Positions 18,287-27,273 of a stretch of 64,000 nt of DNA are shown one piece after another. How positions within the stretch are numbered: position 1 is the stretch's first letter; each line of letters opens with the position of its first letter. Location: NCBI RefSeq assembly GCF_003584645.1, contig NZ_AP017928.1, positions 1,824,981-1,888,980 on the forward strand, written 5' to 3'. A program made the position numbers and the translations under genes. This DNA comes from Methylocaldum marinum (lineage in GTDB: Bacteria > Pseudomonadota > Gammaproteobacteria > Methylococcales > Methylococcaceae). The notes below the pieces were generated by a model, which ran no database searches, was not told the DNA's origin, and saw only the letters and a list, made by a program, of their open reading frames with translations.

Positions 18287-18680
18287 GCCAGTGCTCTCCT
18301 TAGCCTGGACCAGCCTGATGACCGTTTTTCCGGCCGACCTGCTGATAACCGGCAACGTCCTAATAGCGAAACAGCCGGTTTTTTGGACCGGCGGGCGCAG
18401 ACCTTTCCCCATTCGACACCATTCTGGTGTGAGCGTTCCGATCTCCGAACCGACCATCACGGTCTGGAAAAAACTCACCAATGAAGGACGAGGGACTGCA
18501 AAAGCCGTTTCAGTTAGTGGGCTTCTGCATGTACGAAATCACCGCAATTGCTTTCGCCATGGTGGTAAATATGTCGTCTGAACTTCACCTATTTGCATTC
18601 AGTCAAATGTAGTCTATAGGCCCGTATACAAAGGCTCGAAGCGGTTGAACGTTTACTGCAGCTTGATTCGAGGCTGAAGC
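18287..18680. other. Intergenic stretch between divergent genes
   Basis: It should carry divergent promoters for the esterase and the hydrolase cluster. I see no clear operator, repeat or gene. Confidence 0.4.
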
Positions 18681-18938
18681 GTGGAAGACCGGAAACGCAC
18701 CACGGAGGCTCGAATTTTGAGTCATTTTCCCGAGGTCAGAACGAAGGTACTCGCGTCCCCGGAGTTTGCCGCATGGCTCAGTAGCCTGACGGCGCTGGAT
18801 GTGGACGGCGAAACGCTTTATCTGCGCGGGGGCGACATGCTGCGCGACAAGGACCAGGTGATCTTCGAATGGGCGCGGCAACACGGTTTGCTCACGGACG
18901 CTGCAATTTCCCGGGCGATGAAAGCGGAAGACGAATAA
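18681..18938 (+). CDS. Small protein sharing the leader motif of the neighbouring metalloprotease
   Basis: 85 residues from GTG at 18681. No catalytic motif is visible. Residues about 40-70 read DVDGETLYLRGGDMLRDKDQ and then FEWARQHG. This aligns with EVDGETLWRVEGDVLLDEDQ and RRYARQQE near the start of the metzincin 90 bp downstream. The shared form is VDGETL-x-x-x-x-GD-x-L-x-D-x-DQ-x-x-x-x-x-AR. It is probably a stand-alone copy of that leader domain, perhaps a chaperone, inhibitor or targeting module; the role is inference. Confidence 0.62.
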   Translation: MEDRKRTTEARILSHFPEVRTKVLASPEFAAWLSSLTALDVDGETLYLRGGDMLRDKDQVIFEWARQHGLLTDAAISRAMKAEDE

Positions 18939-19027
18939 GACCTCAAGGAGGAGCCTGAGGAACTGGGCTTCAAGTTGTCAACGACCGGAAACTGCCGGCG
19001 TTGAATCCTTGGATCAGGAGGTAAGTT

Positions 19028-19861
19028 ATGAACCGTGGAACGGATGAACCGGTGCAATCCCTTTTCGATAGACTCTATGAAAAAGCGAAGCGTATCGAAG
19101 TCGATGGCGAGACTTTGTGGCGCGTCGAAGGCGATGTGCTTCTCGATGAGGACCAACTCCGCCGTTACGCGCGCCAGCAGGAGGCGCTCAGAGAGATGCG
19201 GTTTACGATGCGCGAGGCCGGAATGCCCGCGATGGTCAGTGCCGAATTGGTCGGCATGACCGAGGATGACAAAATCTTGCGCTGGGCCCCGGGTTTAATG
19301 CTCACCTACGCCGTGTTGCGCCGGACATTCACGATCGGCGGCGAGTCCGGTTACCGGCTGGTGGTGGAGAGTATGGAGCGGGCAACGGCCGATTGGGCAG
19401 AGACCTGTGGTATCAGTTTTTCCCACAAGCCGGAGCTGGACGACAGCGACAGTCTCAGGCCCGAAGGTGCACGCTTTGTCGTACGCGAATTCGATGCCGG
19501 CGGCGAGTTCATTGCCTCCGCCTTTTTTCCCAACGACCCGGTTCATCGGCGACGCATATTGATTGATCCCTCGTTCTATTCTCCCGATTTGCGTTTCGAC
19601 AAGGCCGGCGTGTTACGGCACGAGTTGGGGCACGTACTCGGCTTCCGGCACGAACAGATCCGATCGGAAGCGCCGCCCGGCTGCCCCGACGAAGACACCT
19701 ATGGGACGATTAACCTGGGCGATTACGATCCGCGCTCGGTGATGCACTACTTCTGCGGTGGCGTCGGCTCGCAGTCCCTGGCCATTACGGAACTGGACAA
19801 GGCGGGCTCCCAGCGCGTCTATGGACTGCCGTTGTCCAGCTACCGATTCGTCATCGCCTAA
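19028..19861 (+). CDS. Metzincin-type zinc metalloprotease
   Basis: 277 residues with a strong AGGAGG ribosome site before ATG 19028. An N-terminal leader (about 15-50) holds EVDGETLWRVEGDVLLDEDQ, shared with the preceding small protein. The catalytic domain has the full zinc signature HELGHVLGFRHEQ (three His, catalytic Glu) and a Met-turn in DPRSVMHYFC. An upstream strand with GYRLVVESMERATADWAETC resembles the edge strand of matrixin/astacin-like proteases. No signal peptide is visible, so it acts inside the cell, is released by lysis or is exported by a specialised system. Family level (M10/M12/M57) is not decided. Confidence 0.87.
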   Translation: MNRGTDEPVQSLFDRLYEKAKRIEVDGETLWRVEGDVLLDEDQLRRYARQQEALREMRFTMREAGMPAMVSAELVGMTEDDKILRWAPGLMLTYAVLRRTFTIGGESGYRLVVESMERATADWAETCGISFSHKPELDDSDSLRPEGARFVVREFDAGGEFIASAFFPNDPVHRRRILIDPSFYSPDLRFDKAGVLRHELGHVLGFRHEQIRSEAPPGCPDEDTYGTINLGDYDPRSVMHYFCGGVGSQSLAITELDKAGSQRVYGLPLSSYRFVIA

Positions 19862-20036
19862 GCGGCAATTCCCGGAATCACGCACCTTGTCCGGATGCGT
19901 ATCGTGTTGCTCCGACTGATGCGGATTCGGCAGAGCGATTGAATTGGCCGAGACCGAAGCGAAACGCCGGAACCGGTAGCTGCTCGAACCAATGCGCCGC
20001 GTTCATTCGATCGACATCTTGGAATGCTATTAAGAA

Positions 20037-20113
20037 GGCCCTTAAATATGCGACGCCATGGTTTGGCGAGATCAATAAGTTAGCTGAATTTTGAGTCGGG
20101 CTATTTAAGGGCC
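20037..20113. repeat. Inverted repeat GGCCCTTAAATA / TATTTAAGGGCC
   Basis: A perfect 12-bp inverted repeat (20037-20048 and 20102-20113) encloses 53 bp in the gap between the metalloprotease and the protease-nuclease gene. The loop is long for a terminator and no T-run follows. It may be a miniature element or regulatory structure. The rest of the 394-bp gap shows nothing recognisable. Confidence 0.75.
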
Positions 20114-20255
20114 GGATTAATAATGAAGCGGGGTTCACGTTGCGAACATGAGCCGGGCGTCTTGCCGGCGGCAAGGTTCGGCCGCACTGAATTCCACGCC
20201 GGAAGCGAGCGGGACCCGGAGCGCCCGGAGTCCGTACACCAATCAGAGATACGCC

Positions 20256-22415
20256 ATGAATACCACGATCACCGAGCGATATCTGGAGACCATCGACAAG
20301 GTAGAAAAACGCTATGCCGAGAGGACACCCGAGAGGGAAGAAAAGACGGAGTTCATCAGGGAAGGAAAAATGATCGAAGCGAATCCGCCCGATCTCGTGC
20401 AACGCCGATTCGACCGCCTCGGGATTGATTTAGGGGCGGCAAAGGCGATGCTGTCCGGCGGTCTCAAGTTCGTGCCCAGCGATCCGGGGATATCCCCACA
20501 GGCGGTTCCGCGTACGCTGGAGCGCGTTCTCGGAACGAATGATTTGATCGGTTACGGCGTGTTTATCGATCGCTTGTTGCAAAGGGGCAAGGCCGTTGCT
20601 CGAATTCAAATCAAAACGCCGCAAAATGGATTGGCGGGCTACGGTACCGGCTTCATGATTTCTCCGCGGCTCTTGGTAACCAATAATCACGTCTTCGAAA
20701 AGCCGGAAGATACCGTAGCCAGCGTGGCGGAGTTCAACTTTCAATCCGACGCCGATGGGCAGTTGCTGACCTCGCGCACGTTCGGCTTTGCCCCCGGAGA
20801 TTTTTTCCTGACGGATCCGACCCGGGATTTCACCGTTGTGGCTCTACAGCCGGACAGCGGTCTCGAAGAGTTCGGCTGGATTCCGCTCATCGGCAAAATC
20901 GGCAAGCTGATGGTGGGAGAGAGGGTCAACATCATCCAGCACCCCAACGGCGAACCCAAACAGCTCGCCATCAGGCAAAACCTGGTCGTGGACGAACTCG
21001 AGCTCTTCCTGCACTATAAGACCGACACGGCGCCGGGGTCGTCCGGCTCGCCGGTATTCAACGACCAGTGGGAACTCGTGGCGCTGCATCATTCGGGAGT
21101 TCCCGAGCGGGACGAGCATGGGCACATTCTGACGACGGACGGACGCCGCTGGCAGTCGTGGATGGGCGAACACCGCATCGCCTGGAAGGCTAACGAGGGC
21201 TTGCGGGTAAGCCGATTGGTAGCCCATCTCCAGGAAGCGAAGGGACAGTTGGATAGCGCGAAAGCGCGATTGCTAACGGACGTGTTGGAAGGATCTTCTC
21301 GTAATGGCCCGGATGGGCCATCCGCCTCAGCGAACAGCTTGCCGACCTATGTCGGCAGATCCGGCGGCGGCGACGAAGCCAGTCCGGAAATCGGCGTAGC
21401 CGCCGTGGCCGCTCCGGTAACGTGGACGATTCCGCTCAAGATAAGCGTAAGCCTGGGCCAATTCGCGACACCGCCGGTCAGCACCGCGGTTCCAACGCCG
21501 GAACCGGCTGTTTCGCCGGCGCCGATGTCCGGCCCGAGGGTACAGCCGGGTGAACCCGAAGCGCTCCGCGAAGCCCTGGAAGAACTGACGGTCTCGGCCA
21601 CGCGGACCTATTACGACGCCGCGGCGGATGCCCAGGCGGCAACCGCGTACTATTCAGAGATTCCGGCCCATACCACGGGACGCCCTTTGTTCAAGGCGCT
21701 TAGCCAACGGGTGAAATCTTCGCATACCCATGCGCCACGCTATCGGCCGGCTCGCGAACTCTATCCTTGGATAGACCTTCATCCCGACCGAAAACTTCGC
21801 AGCATTTACTCGGGCCAAGAGTTCGAGCCCGAGGTCTTGATCCGCGAGGACTTCAAGATTGGACAGGAACGTGCCGAGAAAACCAGAGAATTGATGCTGC
21901 GCGAAGCGGATATACTGCCGGAGCGCCTGCAATACGAACTGGACCTGATCGAGCGCAGCCTGCCTTACAATTGCGAGCATGTGATTCCACAGTCTTGGTT
22001 CAACTCTAGGGAACCGATGCGCGGCGATCTACACCATTTGTTCGCCTGTGAGGCGCGCTGCAACAGTTTTCGCAGCAACACGCCCTACTACGATTTTCCG
22101 GACTTCGAAGAAGCCGTCATGGATCAGTGCGGCAAAAGCACCGAAGGCAAGTTCGAGCCCCAAAGGGGAAAAGGCGCGATAGCCAGGGCGGTTTTGTACT
22201 TCCTGATTCGCTACCCGGGCCAGGTGGGAGACGAGGGACGCGAAATGCAGCAGGACCGGCTGCCCATCATCCTGAACTGGCACGATACGGAACCGCCGGA
22301 CGAGTACGAACGGCATAGAAACCAAGCGATCTTCGAAAAGCAGGGGAACCGTAATCCGTTTATCGATCATCCGGAATGGGCAGCCGTCATCGACTTCGGC
22401 TTAGGCTTGGGCTGA
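20256..22415 (+). CDS. Trypsin-like serine protease fused to endonuclease I (EndA/NucM type)
   Basis: 719 residues from the ATG at 20256 (MNTTITERYLETIDKVEKRY), preferred over 20148 because the added 36 residues look like untranslated sequence. After a charged helical N-terminus, the trypsin fold (about 125-320) has His in LLVTNNHVFEKPED, Asp in DPTRDFTVVALQP and Ser in APGSSGSPVFN, a complete triad. A Pro/Ala-rich linker (about 340-450) follows. The C-terminal domain (about 500-700) has NCEHVIPQSWF and MRGDLHHLFACEARCNSFRS, then NTPYYDF, the beta-beta-alpha-metal nuclease signature of endonuclease I. No signal peptide is seen. The two activities imply a destructive role; whether against foreign or self targets is unknown. 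Confidence 0.9.
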   Translation: MNTTITERYLETIDKVEKRYAERTPEREEKTEFIREGKMIEANPPDLVQRRFDRLGIDLGAAKAMLSGGLKFVPSDPGISPQAVPRTLERVLGTNDLIGYGVFIDRLLQRGKAVARIQIKTPQNGLAGYGTGFMISPRLLVTNNHVFEKPEDTVASVAEFNFQSDADGQLLTSRTFGFAPGDFFLTDPTRDFTVVALQPDSGLEEFGWIPLIGKIGKLMVGERVNIIQHPNGEPKQLAIRQNLVVDELELFLHYKTDTAPGSSGSPVFNDQWELVALHHSGVPERDEHGHILTTDGRRWQSWMGEHRIAWKANEGLRVSRLVAHLQEAKGQLDSAKARLLTDVLEGSSRNGPDGPSASANSLPTYVGRSGGGDEASPEIGVAAVAAPVTWTIPLKISVSLGQFATPPVSTAVPTPEPAVSPAPMSGPRVQPGEPEALREALEELTVSATRTYYDAAADAQAATAYYSEIPAHTTGRPLFKALSQRVKSSHTHAPRYRPARELYPWIDLHPDRKLRSIYSGQEFEPEVLIREDFKIGQERAEKTRELMLREADILPERLQYELDLIERSLPYNCEHVIPQSWFNSREPMRGDLHHLFACEARCNSFRSNTPYYDFPDFEEAVMDQCGKSTEGKFEPQRGKGAIARAVLYFLIRYPGQVGDEGREMQQDRLPIILNWHDTEPPDEYERHRNQAIFEKQGNRNPFIDHPEWAAVIDFGLGLG

Positions 22416-22419
22416 ATCA

Positions 22420-23344
22420 ATGTGGAGTCGTCAGCGCATGGCCGGTCCTCGAAAAGCAATCCCCCCGAGTTTCGGATTTCGGAACCTCGATGCCCTGCTG
22501 TTGCCGGCCAGGAACTACCGGTACTTTCAGAACTGGGGACGGTTTCCCTTCGATGCCGCGGCACGCGAACATTCGCCGGTCAATGCCTGGTGGCTCGCGG
22601 ACTGCGCGCTTTTGGTCTACGAAGACCCGGAAAACATTCGATCCGTCCTTGGGTCGGTCAATTGTTTCGCTCCCGCCTCATTCCGCTTGTTTGAAAACCC
22701 CAGGACGGGCTTGTGCGGCTTCGCGGTCCAAGGTGAGGATTTTGCCGTCCTTTCCTTGCGTGGGACAGAGTTTTACAGACCTGCCGACATCGTGCGGGAT
22801 TTGGATAAACTGGCCTCGATGGGGACCGATATCCGCCAGGATATGAAACTCCGGATGGGTCCCTTCGACGGTCCGCCGAAATTTCAAGTCCCGGTCGTTC
22901 AAGGCTTTTGTCAGCCCCTGCGAAGCATCTGGACGGACCTGGAGAATTGGATCAGTTCGCTACCACGGTCGTCCAATCTCTGGCTCACCGGCCACAGCCT
23001 CGGAGCCGCCATGGCCGCGATGATCGCGTTCCAGTTTCCGGATCAGGTAGCCGGACTTTATACCTACGGTTGTCCTTGCCCGGGAGGGCAAGAATTCGCC
23101 GATGCCTTCGGGCACCTGGGGCTAGACCAACGAAGCTTCCGCTACGTGCACGGCAACGACCTGGTGGCCAAGGGGCTGGAGTTTCCGGGCACTCCATACC
23201 GGCACGTCGGTACTTTGGTGGCAATCGATACGGAATCGCGGAAGAACCTGCTGGAACGGGCCTGGTCGGGTGGTACGCCGGGACATGACGGACCATGCCC
23301 CGCTGTATTATGCCTTGCAGACCTGGAACCTGATCCCCGGCTGA
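22420..23344 (+). CDS. Class 3 lipase, frameshifted near its 3' end
   Basis: It begins 5 bp after the protease-nuclease stop, so it is co-transcribed. The protein has the Lipase_3 pattern: FAVLSLRGTEFYRPADIVRD, nucleophile elbow WLTGHSLGAAMAAMIAFQF and Asp in YVHGNDLVAKGLEFPG. In the original frame the C-terminus becomes nonsense after LLERAW and would run to 23439. One base over, the sequence reads MTDHAPLYYALQTWNLIPG and stops at 23342-23344, supplying the expected catalytic His (DHAP). A single indel at about 23262-23285 therefore separates the His from the rest, by real mutation or a sequencing error. Unshifted, the encoded enzyme lacks its His. Confidence 0.82.
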
Positions 23345-23455
23345 GACACGGAGAATCGGGAAGCAATCAGAGCGTTTTCATCTCGCGCATACGGCATCAC
23401 GGGTTGGACGGAAGTTCTTGGCGCCGTCGACACGCGTAAATCGACTCAAGCATTG

Positions 23456-23697
23456 GTAGGTCGGCAATCCTTTGCCGACGAAGACGCTGGACCCGGCGCA
23501 TGACGTCGGGAAGGGCGGCTCCGGCGCTCCCGGAGGCACCGTTTGCGATTGGAAGGGATTCCCGACCTACAGGGTGGCACGATCGTAGGTCGGCAATCCC
23601 TTGCCGACGAAGACGTTCGATCGGTGCATGGCGTCGGAAAAGGATTTCCGACCTACGGGGTGGCACGATTGTCGGCAATCCTTTGCCGACGAACCCC
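23456..23697. repeat. Second block of repeat family A
   Basis: Arms GTAGGTCGGCAATCC(C/T)TT followed by GCCGAC begin at 23456 and 23585, with a shorter one at 23671. Inverted arms of the GGAAGGGATTCCCGACCTAC type lie between. Same family as 11207-11403, but less regular and with a GC-rich insertion in the first unit. Nothing else is recognised in 23345-23820. Confidence 0.85.
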
Positions 23698-23820
23698 TTG
23701 GCCCTACGGTGACTACTCGCGAGTTCCCGTACAGTAGATATGAAAATGCTTTAGCCCGCGATTCGGAACCCGACCGGAGGCTTAAAAGCCCGCTCCCTCA
23801 CAGTCCGCCCGAACCCGAGA

Positions 23821-25074
23821 TCAATCCCAGCTCAGAACGCCGCCGGTCTGATACTCCGTCACCCGGGTCTCAAAGAAATTCTTCTCCTTTTTGAGATCGA
23901 GGATTTCGCTCATCCAGGGGAACGGATTTCCGGCGCCCGGATACTGTTCGGGCAAACCGATCTGGGCGCAGCGCCGGTTGGCGATGAATTCCAGATAATC
24001 CTTGAACATCCCGGCATTCAGCCCCAGCACGCCGCGCGGCATGGTGTCGTAGGCATATTGAATCTCTATGTCCACCGCTTCGCGGATCATGCGGATGATT
24101 TCATCCTGGAAGTCTTTCCGCCAAAGATGCGGATTCTCGATCTTGATCTGGTTGATGACGTCGATGCCGAAGTTCATGTGCATCGATTCGTCCCGCAAAA
24201 TGTACTGAAACTGTTCGGCGGTGCCGGTCATCTTGTTGCGCCGGCCCATGGAAAGGATCTGAGTAAAGCCGACGTAGAAGAAAATGCCTTCGAAGATCAC
24301 GTAGAAGGCGATGAGATCGCGAAGCAGCCGCTGGTCGTCTTGCGGCGTTCCGGTCCGGAATGCGGGGTCGCCCAGCGACTGGGTAAACGGCAGCGCCCAT
24401 TCCGCTTTGCGCGCCACCGCCGGCAATTCGCGGTACATATTGAACACTTCGCCCTCGTCCATGCCGAGAGACTCGACGACGTACTGGTAGGCGTGGGTGT
24501 GCAGCGCTTCTTCGAAGGCCTGCCGGAGCAGATATTGGCGGCATTCCGGATTGGTGATGTGCCGGTAAACGGCCAGCACCAGGTTGTTGGCTACCAGGGA
24601 ATCGGCCGTGGAAAAGAATCCCAGATTCCGTTTGATGATGGTGCGCTCGTCTTCGGTCAGTCCGTCGATGCTCTTCCAGAGCGCGATGTCCGCGTTCATG
24701 TTGATCTCTTGCGGCATCCAATGATTGGCGCAGGCATCCAGATATTTCTGCCAGGCCCACCGGTATTTGAACGGTACCAGCTGATTCAGATCGGCGCGGC
24801 AGTTGATGATCCGTTTATCATCGACTTGAATACGCCGGGCTCCCATCTCGATGCTCTCGAGGCCGGTTGCTCCGGTACAAAAATCATTCGCCCCTGCAAC
24901 CCCCTGGTCCGCTTCGTGTCGCGCATGTGCCGGATAATCCTGAAATTCAGGCCTGACTTCGTCCACCGCCGCCAAATTCCCTCCCAGCGCGGCTAGCCTG
25001 GGTACATTCGGATTGGGTTCAGCCTTGGCGGACTTGCCGGTCACTTCGGCGAGGGGATCTTCCCAGTTCAACAT
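23821..25074 (-). CDS. nrdB: Ribonucleoside-diphosphate reductase class Ia, beta subunit
   Basis: 417 residues. The small subunit holds the diiron centre and stable tyrosyl radical that drives ribonucleotide reduction in NrdA. Ligand motifs are visible: [18 protein letters not shown] gives E-x-x-H and the radical Tyr four residues after the His, and [16 protein letters not shown] gives the second E-x-x-H. The C-terminus [17 protein letters not shown] matches NrdB2-type tails that dock on NrdA. About 90 extra N-terminal residues precede the conserved fold. A candidate NrdR-box pair lies 82-128 bp upstream. nrdA is on the same strand but about 7.7 kb away. Confidence 0.96.
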   Translation of the reverse strand: MLNWEDPLAEVTGKSAKAEPNPNVPRLAALGGNLAAVDEVRPEFQDYPAHARHEADQGVAGANDFCTGATGLESIEMGARRIQVDDKRIINCRADLNQLVPFKYRWAWQKYLDACANHWMPQEINMNADIALWKSIDGLTEDERTIIKRNLGFFSTADSLVANNLVLAVYRHITNPECRQYLLRQAFEEALHTHAYQYVVESLGMDEGEVFNMYRELPAVARKAEWALPFTQSLGDPAFRTGTPQDDQRLLRDLIAFYVIFEGIFFYVGFTQILSMGRRNKMTGTAEQFQYILRDESMHMNFGIDVINQIKIENPHLWRKDFQDEIIRMIREAVDIEIQYAYDTMPRGVLGLNAGMFKDYLEFIANRRCAQIGLPEQYPGAGNPFPWMSEILDLKKEKNFFETRVTEYQTGGVLSWD

Positions 25075-25155
25075 GCTCTTTCCTCTTTTCGGCCCGTGGG
25101 TGTTCAGGAGAAGTGTCTATACGACTCGCGATCGTTGGCGGCCGCCAACGCTAAG

Positions 25156-25202
25156 TCGCTACATATTGTGCACAAAAAAACTATAGACACAACATGTAGA
25201 AC
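25156..25202 (-). promoter_or_regulatory. Candidate NrdR-box pair upstream of nrdB
   Basis: Two degenerate 16-mers, TCGCTACATATTGTGC (25156-25171) and ACACAACATGTAGAAC (25187-25202), each match about 11 positions of the consensus ACACWATATATWGTGT. They are 31 bp apart, the spacing typical of paired NrdR boxes, and lie in the nrdB 5' region. Confidence 0.55.
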
Positions 25203-25252
25203 AGAACTTTTGCCGATAAATCAGCCTCCCGCGCTTTTCGGGCCGAGCCGCC

Positions 25253-25474
25253 CTACCACTGCACGGTAAAGGACATGGTGTTGATGTTTTTCTTGAACAC
25301 TTCCAGCGCGAAAGGCTGCGCCAGTTTGTACAGGTCCAGAATGGAGTAATCGAGCCCCGGACGGGCTCCACTCTTGAACAGCGATTCTTCGATGTTCTTG
25401 GCCATGATCAGCATCAAATCGTCCAGATTCTCCGGAGAAACCGGTTTAATGTCGCGCAACAGTTTTTCGGCCAT
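25253..25474 (-). CDS. Small conserved-looking protein upstream of nrdB
   Basis: 73 residues, MAEKLLRDIKPVSPENLDDL onward, ending NTMSFTVQW. AAGGAGCT lies 8 bases before the ATG. It is helical and acidic, with no signal, cysteines or motif I know. It is co-oriented with nrdB and 180 bp upstream, with the NrdR-box region between them, so it is probably a separate unit. Confidence 0.6.
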   Translation of the reverse strand: MAEKLLRDIKPVSPENLDDLMLIMAKNIEESLFKSGARPGLDYSILDLYKLAQPFALEVFKKNINTMSFTVQW

Positions 25475-25894
25475 GATCAGAGCTCCTTAGATTACAGCGT
25501 CTCGATTGTCCGATACTCGTTCGGGCACAAGCCCGCTCCATATAGGCTTGCATTCATTCTACTCCTTAGACACTTGAGATGAAGTTGCTTCCCGCACCGA
25601 AGACGAACGATGGAAGGGCGGACCGCTGAACCGGCCTCGTGAACCGACAACAAACGTGCTGAAATTCCGGCATTGGGGTAATCCGAGAACAAGGGCAAGG
25701 GCTGGATACGGAGAGAAAAAAGACCGCTTCTCCCGGAGAGCGACGGCTCGCGCCGCGTTCCATCCAACATCAGCGGTCCGTAACGTCGGCGTGACGCCAT
25801 ACCAAGGTTTTCCGGCGTTTGGCCGGAGTGAATCCGGCCAAAAATTCGGTCGTAGCCTCCCTCCCCCCGATCAGACAAGGGGGTAAAAGTCAGG
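25475..25894. other. Intergenic stretch without recognisable gene
   Basis: A 128-codon open frame exists on the minus strand, but its composition looks like intergenic repeat sequence and it has no plausible start context. I see no terminator or operator. Confidence 0.45.
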
Positions 25895-26347
25895 TTACCG
25901 CATTGACTCTAACGTTTTCTCGGTCGCCTCTCGTCTGGCCTTCTTTTTTACGGCGTTCATAGTATTCCCTGCCGATTTGGGTGCGTTTTTGACTTGACCT
26001 TTGATCGCTTCGGCCTGCGCCAATCCTTTCTCGGCGGTCTCGGCGCCCTTCTTGGCCTGATCGGGGACCGCTCCCTTTAACTGCCGCTCGGCAGATTCTT
26101 CAGCGGAATCCAGAACTTGCTCTTCCAATGCAGCAGACGCTCTATCGATACTTTCCCTGAGATTCTTGGCTTTTTCTATACTTTCGGCTGCCACGTGAAC
26201 TTGTTTGCGCGCAGCACGCTGAGCCGCCGGTTTGGCAGTGTCTTTCAGGAACTGCTTGGTGGTACTGTCGATACTCGCCTCGGTAGCCGTCGTCGTGCCA
26301 CTCTCCCCTAAAAGCATCACCAGCAAGCCCAGTGTTATTGTTTTCAT
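25895..26347 (-). CDS. Secreted alanine/lysine-rich helical protein, hypothetical
   Basis: 150 residues from the ATG at 26347, which has GAGGAG 6 bases upstream. The N-terminus MKTITLGLLVMLLGESGTTT is a weak signal peptide or membrane anchor. The rest is low-complexity, rich in Ala, Lys, Glu and Gln, with heptad-like runs (EKAKNLRESIDRASAALEEQ; QAEAIKGQVKNAPKSAGNTM), predicting a long coiled coil. No enzymatic motif. Possibly an envelope-spanning or stress-related helical protein, but this is not assignable. Confidence 0.6.
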   Translation of the reverse strand: MKTITLGLLVMLLGESGTTTATEASIDSTTKQFLKDTAKPAAQRAARKQVHVAAESIEKAKNLRESIDRASAALEEQVLDSAEESAERQLKGAVPDQAKKGAETAEKGLAQAEAIKGQVKNAPKSAGNTMNAVKKKARREATEKTLESMR

Positions 26348-26469
26348 AGGAGTCTCCTCATGTCTAAACCCGGACGCCAAAGCTCATCCGCCGGCTAATA
26401 GTATGCAGACCAGCCGGCCGTGTATAGCACGGATTACATTCATCGCTCGCAATTTTTGAACTTCGTCGC

Positions 26470-27255
26470 ATGAAAACCGAATATCGTGCCGGCGGCAGGC
26501 CGGCTCTGCTTCTCGGCATCACCGTACTGGCATGCATCGGCATGTTTTGGGTTCCCGCCATTCCGCAGGATCCGGCCTACCACGACTTCGCTGACAGGAG
26601 CCGCTGGTTCGGCGTGCCTAATTTCTGGAATGTCGTGACCAATGTCGGCTTCCTCCTGGTCGGCTTCGCTGCGCTTCGGCAACTCGTCCGCGGCATGTCG
26701 GACAGTACGCTCCCGGAACTCCGCACTAGCTACTTCGCTTTTTTCGTCGGTATCGCAATGATCGCCCCCGGCTCGGCGTATTACCATCTCGCTCCCAACA
26801 ATGCGACCCTGGTCTGGGACCGACTGCCGATGACCGTCGCCTTCATGGCTTTCGTCTCCATCATCGTGGGCGAATACATTTCCTGTCAGTTTGGAAAAAC
26901 GCTACTGTGGCCGCTAATTCTTCTCGGCATCGCTTCGATCCTCTATTGGCATACAACCGAGCAATCCGGACAAGGCGACCTGCGCCCCTACGGTCTGGTT
27001 CAGTTTCTGCCCATGGTGCTGATACCCCTGATATTGCTTTTGTTCTCTCCTTCGTTTACGGCTACCGGGTATATCTGGGCATTGCTGGGTTTTTATGGCC
27101 TCGCCAAATTTGCGGAACTGCTCGATGAACCGATTTTCCGGGCGTTGTACCCGATCAGCGGGCATGCACTCAAACATGTCTTGGCGGCCTTAGGGGCTTA
27201 TTGTTTTCTGCTGGGACTCAGGCGAAGAAAACCGATCCACGTGAAGGAGCGCTAA
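26470..27255 (+). CDS. Ceramidase-like (CREST superfamily) membrane protein
   Basis: 261 residues with about seven hydrophobic spans. Conserved polar motifs fit the alkaline ceramidase/CREST superfamily of membrane hydrolases: HDFADRSRWFGVPNFWNVVT near the N-terminus, SAYYHLAPNNATLVWDRLP in the middle and SGHALKHVLAALGAYC near the end. These supply the predicted metal-binding His/Asp/Ser set. The physiological substrate is unknown; ceramide itself is not implied. It is convergent with mgtE, with 18 bp between the stops. Confidence 0.78.
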   Translation: MKTEYRAGGRPALLLGITVLACIGMFWVPAIPQDPAYHDFADRSRWFGVPNFWNVVTNVGFLLVGFAALRQLVRGMSDSTLPELRTSYFAFFVGIAMIAPGSAYYHLAPNNATLVWDRLPMTVAFMAFVSIIVGEYISCQFGKTLLWPLILLGIASILYWHTTEQSGQGDLRPYGLVQFLPMVLIPLILLLFSPSFTATGYIWALLGFYGLAKFAELLDEPIFRALYPISGHALKHVLAALGAYCFLLGLRRRKPIHVKER

Positions 27256-27273
27256 CTGAGCAATCCCCCACGA

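Noticed and set aside
24058..24996. 312-codon plus-strand frame opposite nrdB
   Set aside because: Antisense shadow of nrdB with no recognisable motif.
25492..25878. 128-codon minus-strand frame
   Set aside because: Serine/arginine-rich composition and no start context; it reads like translated intergenic repeat.
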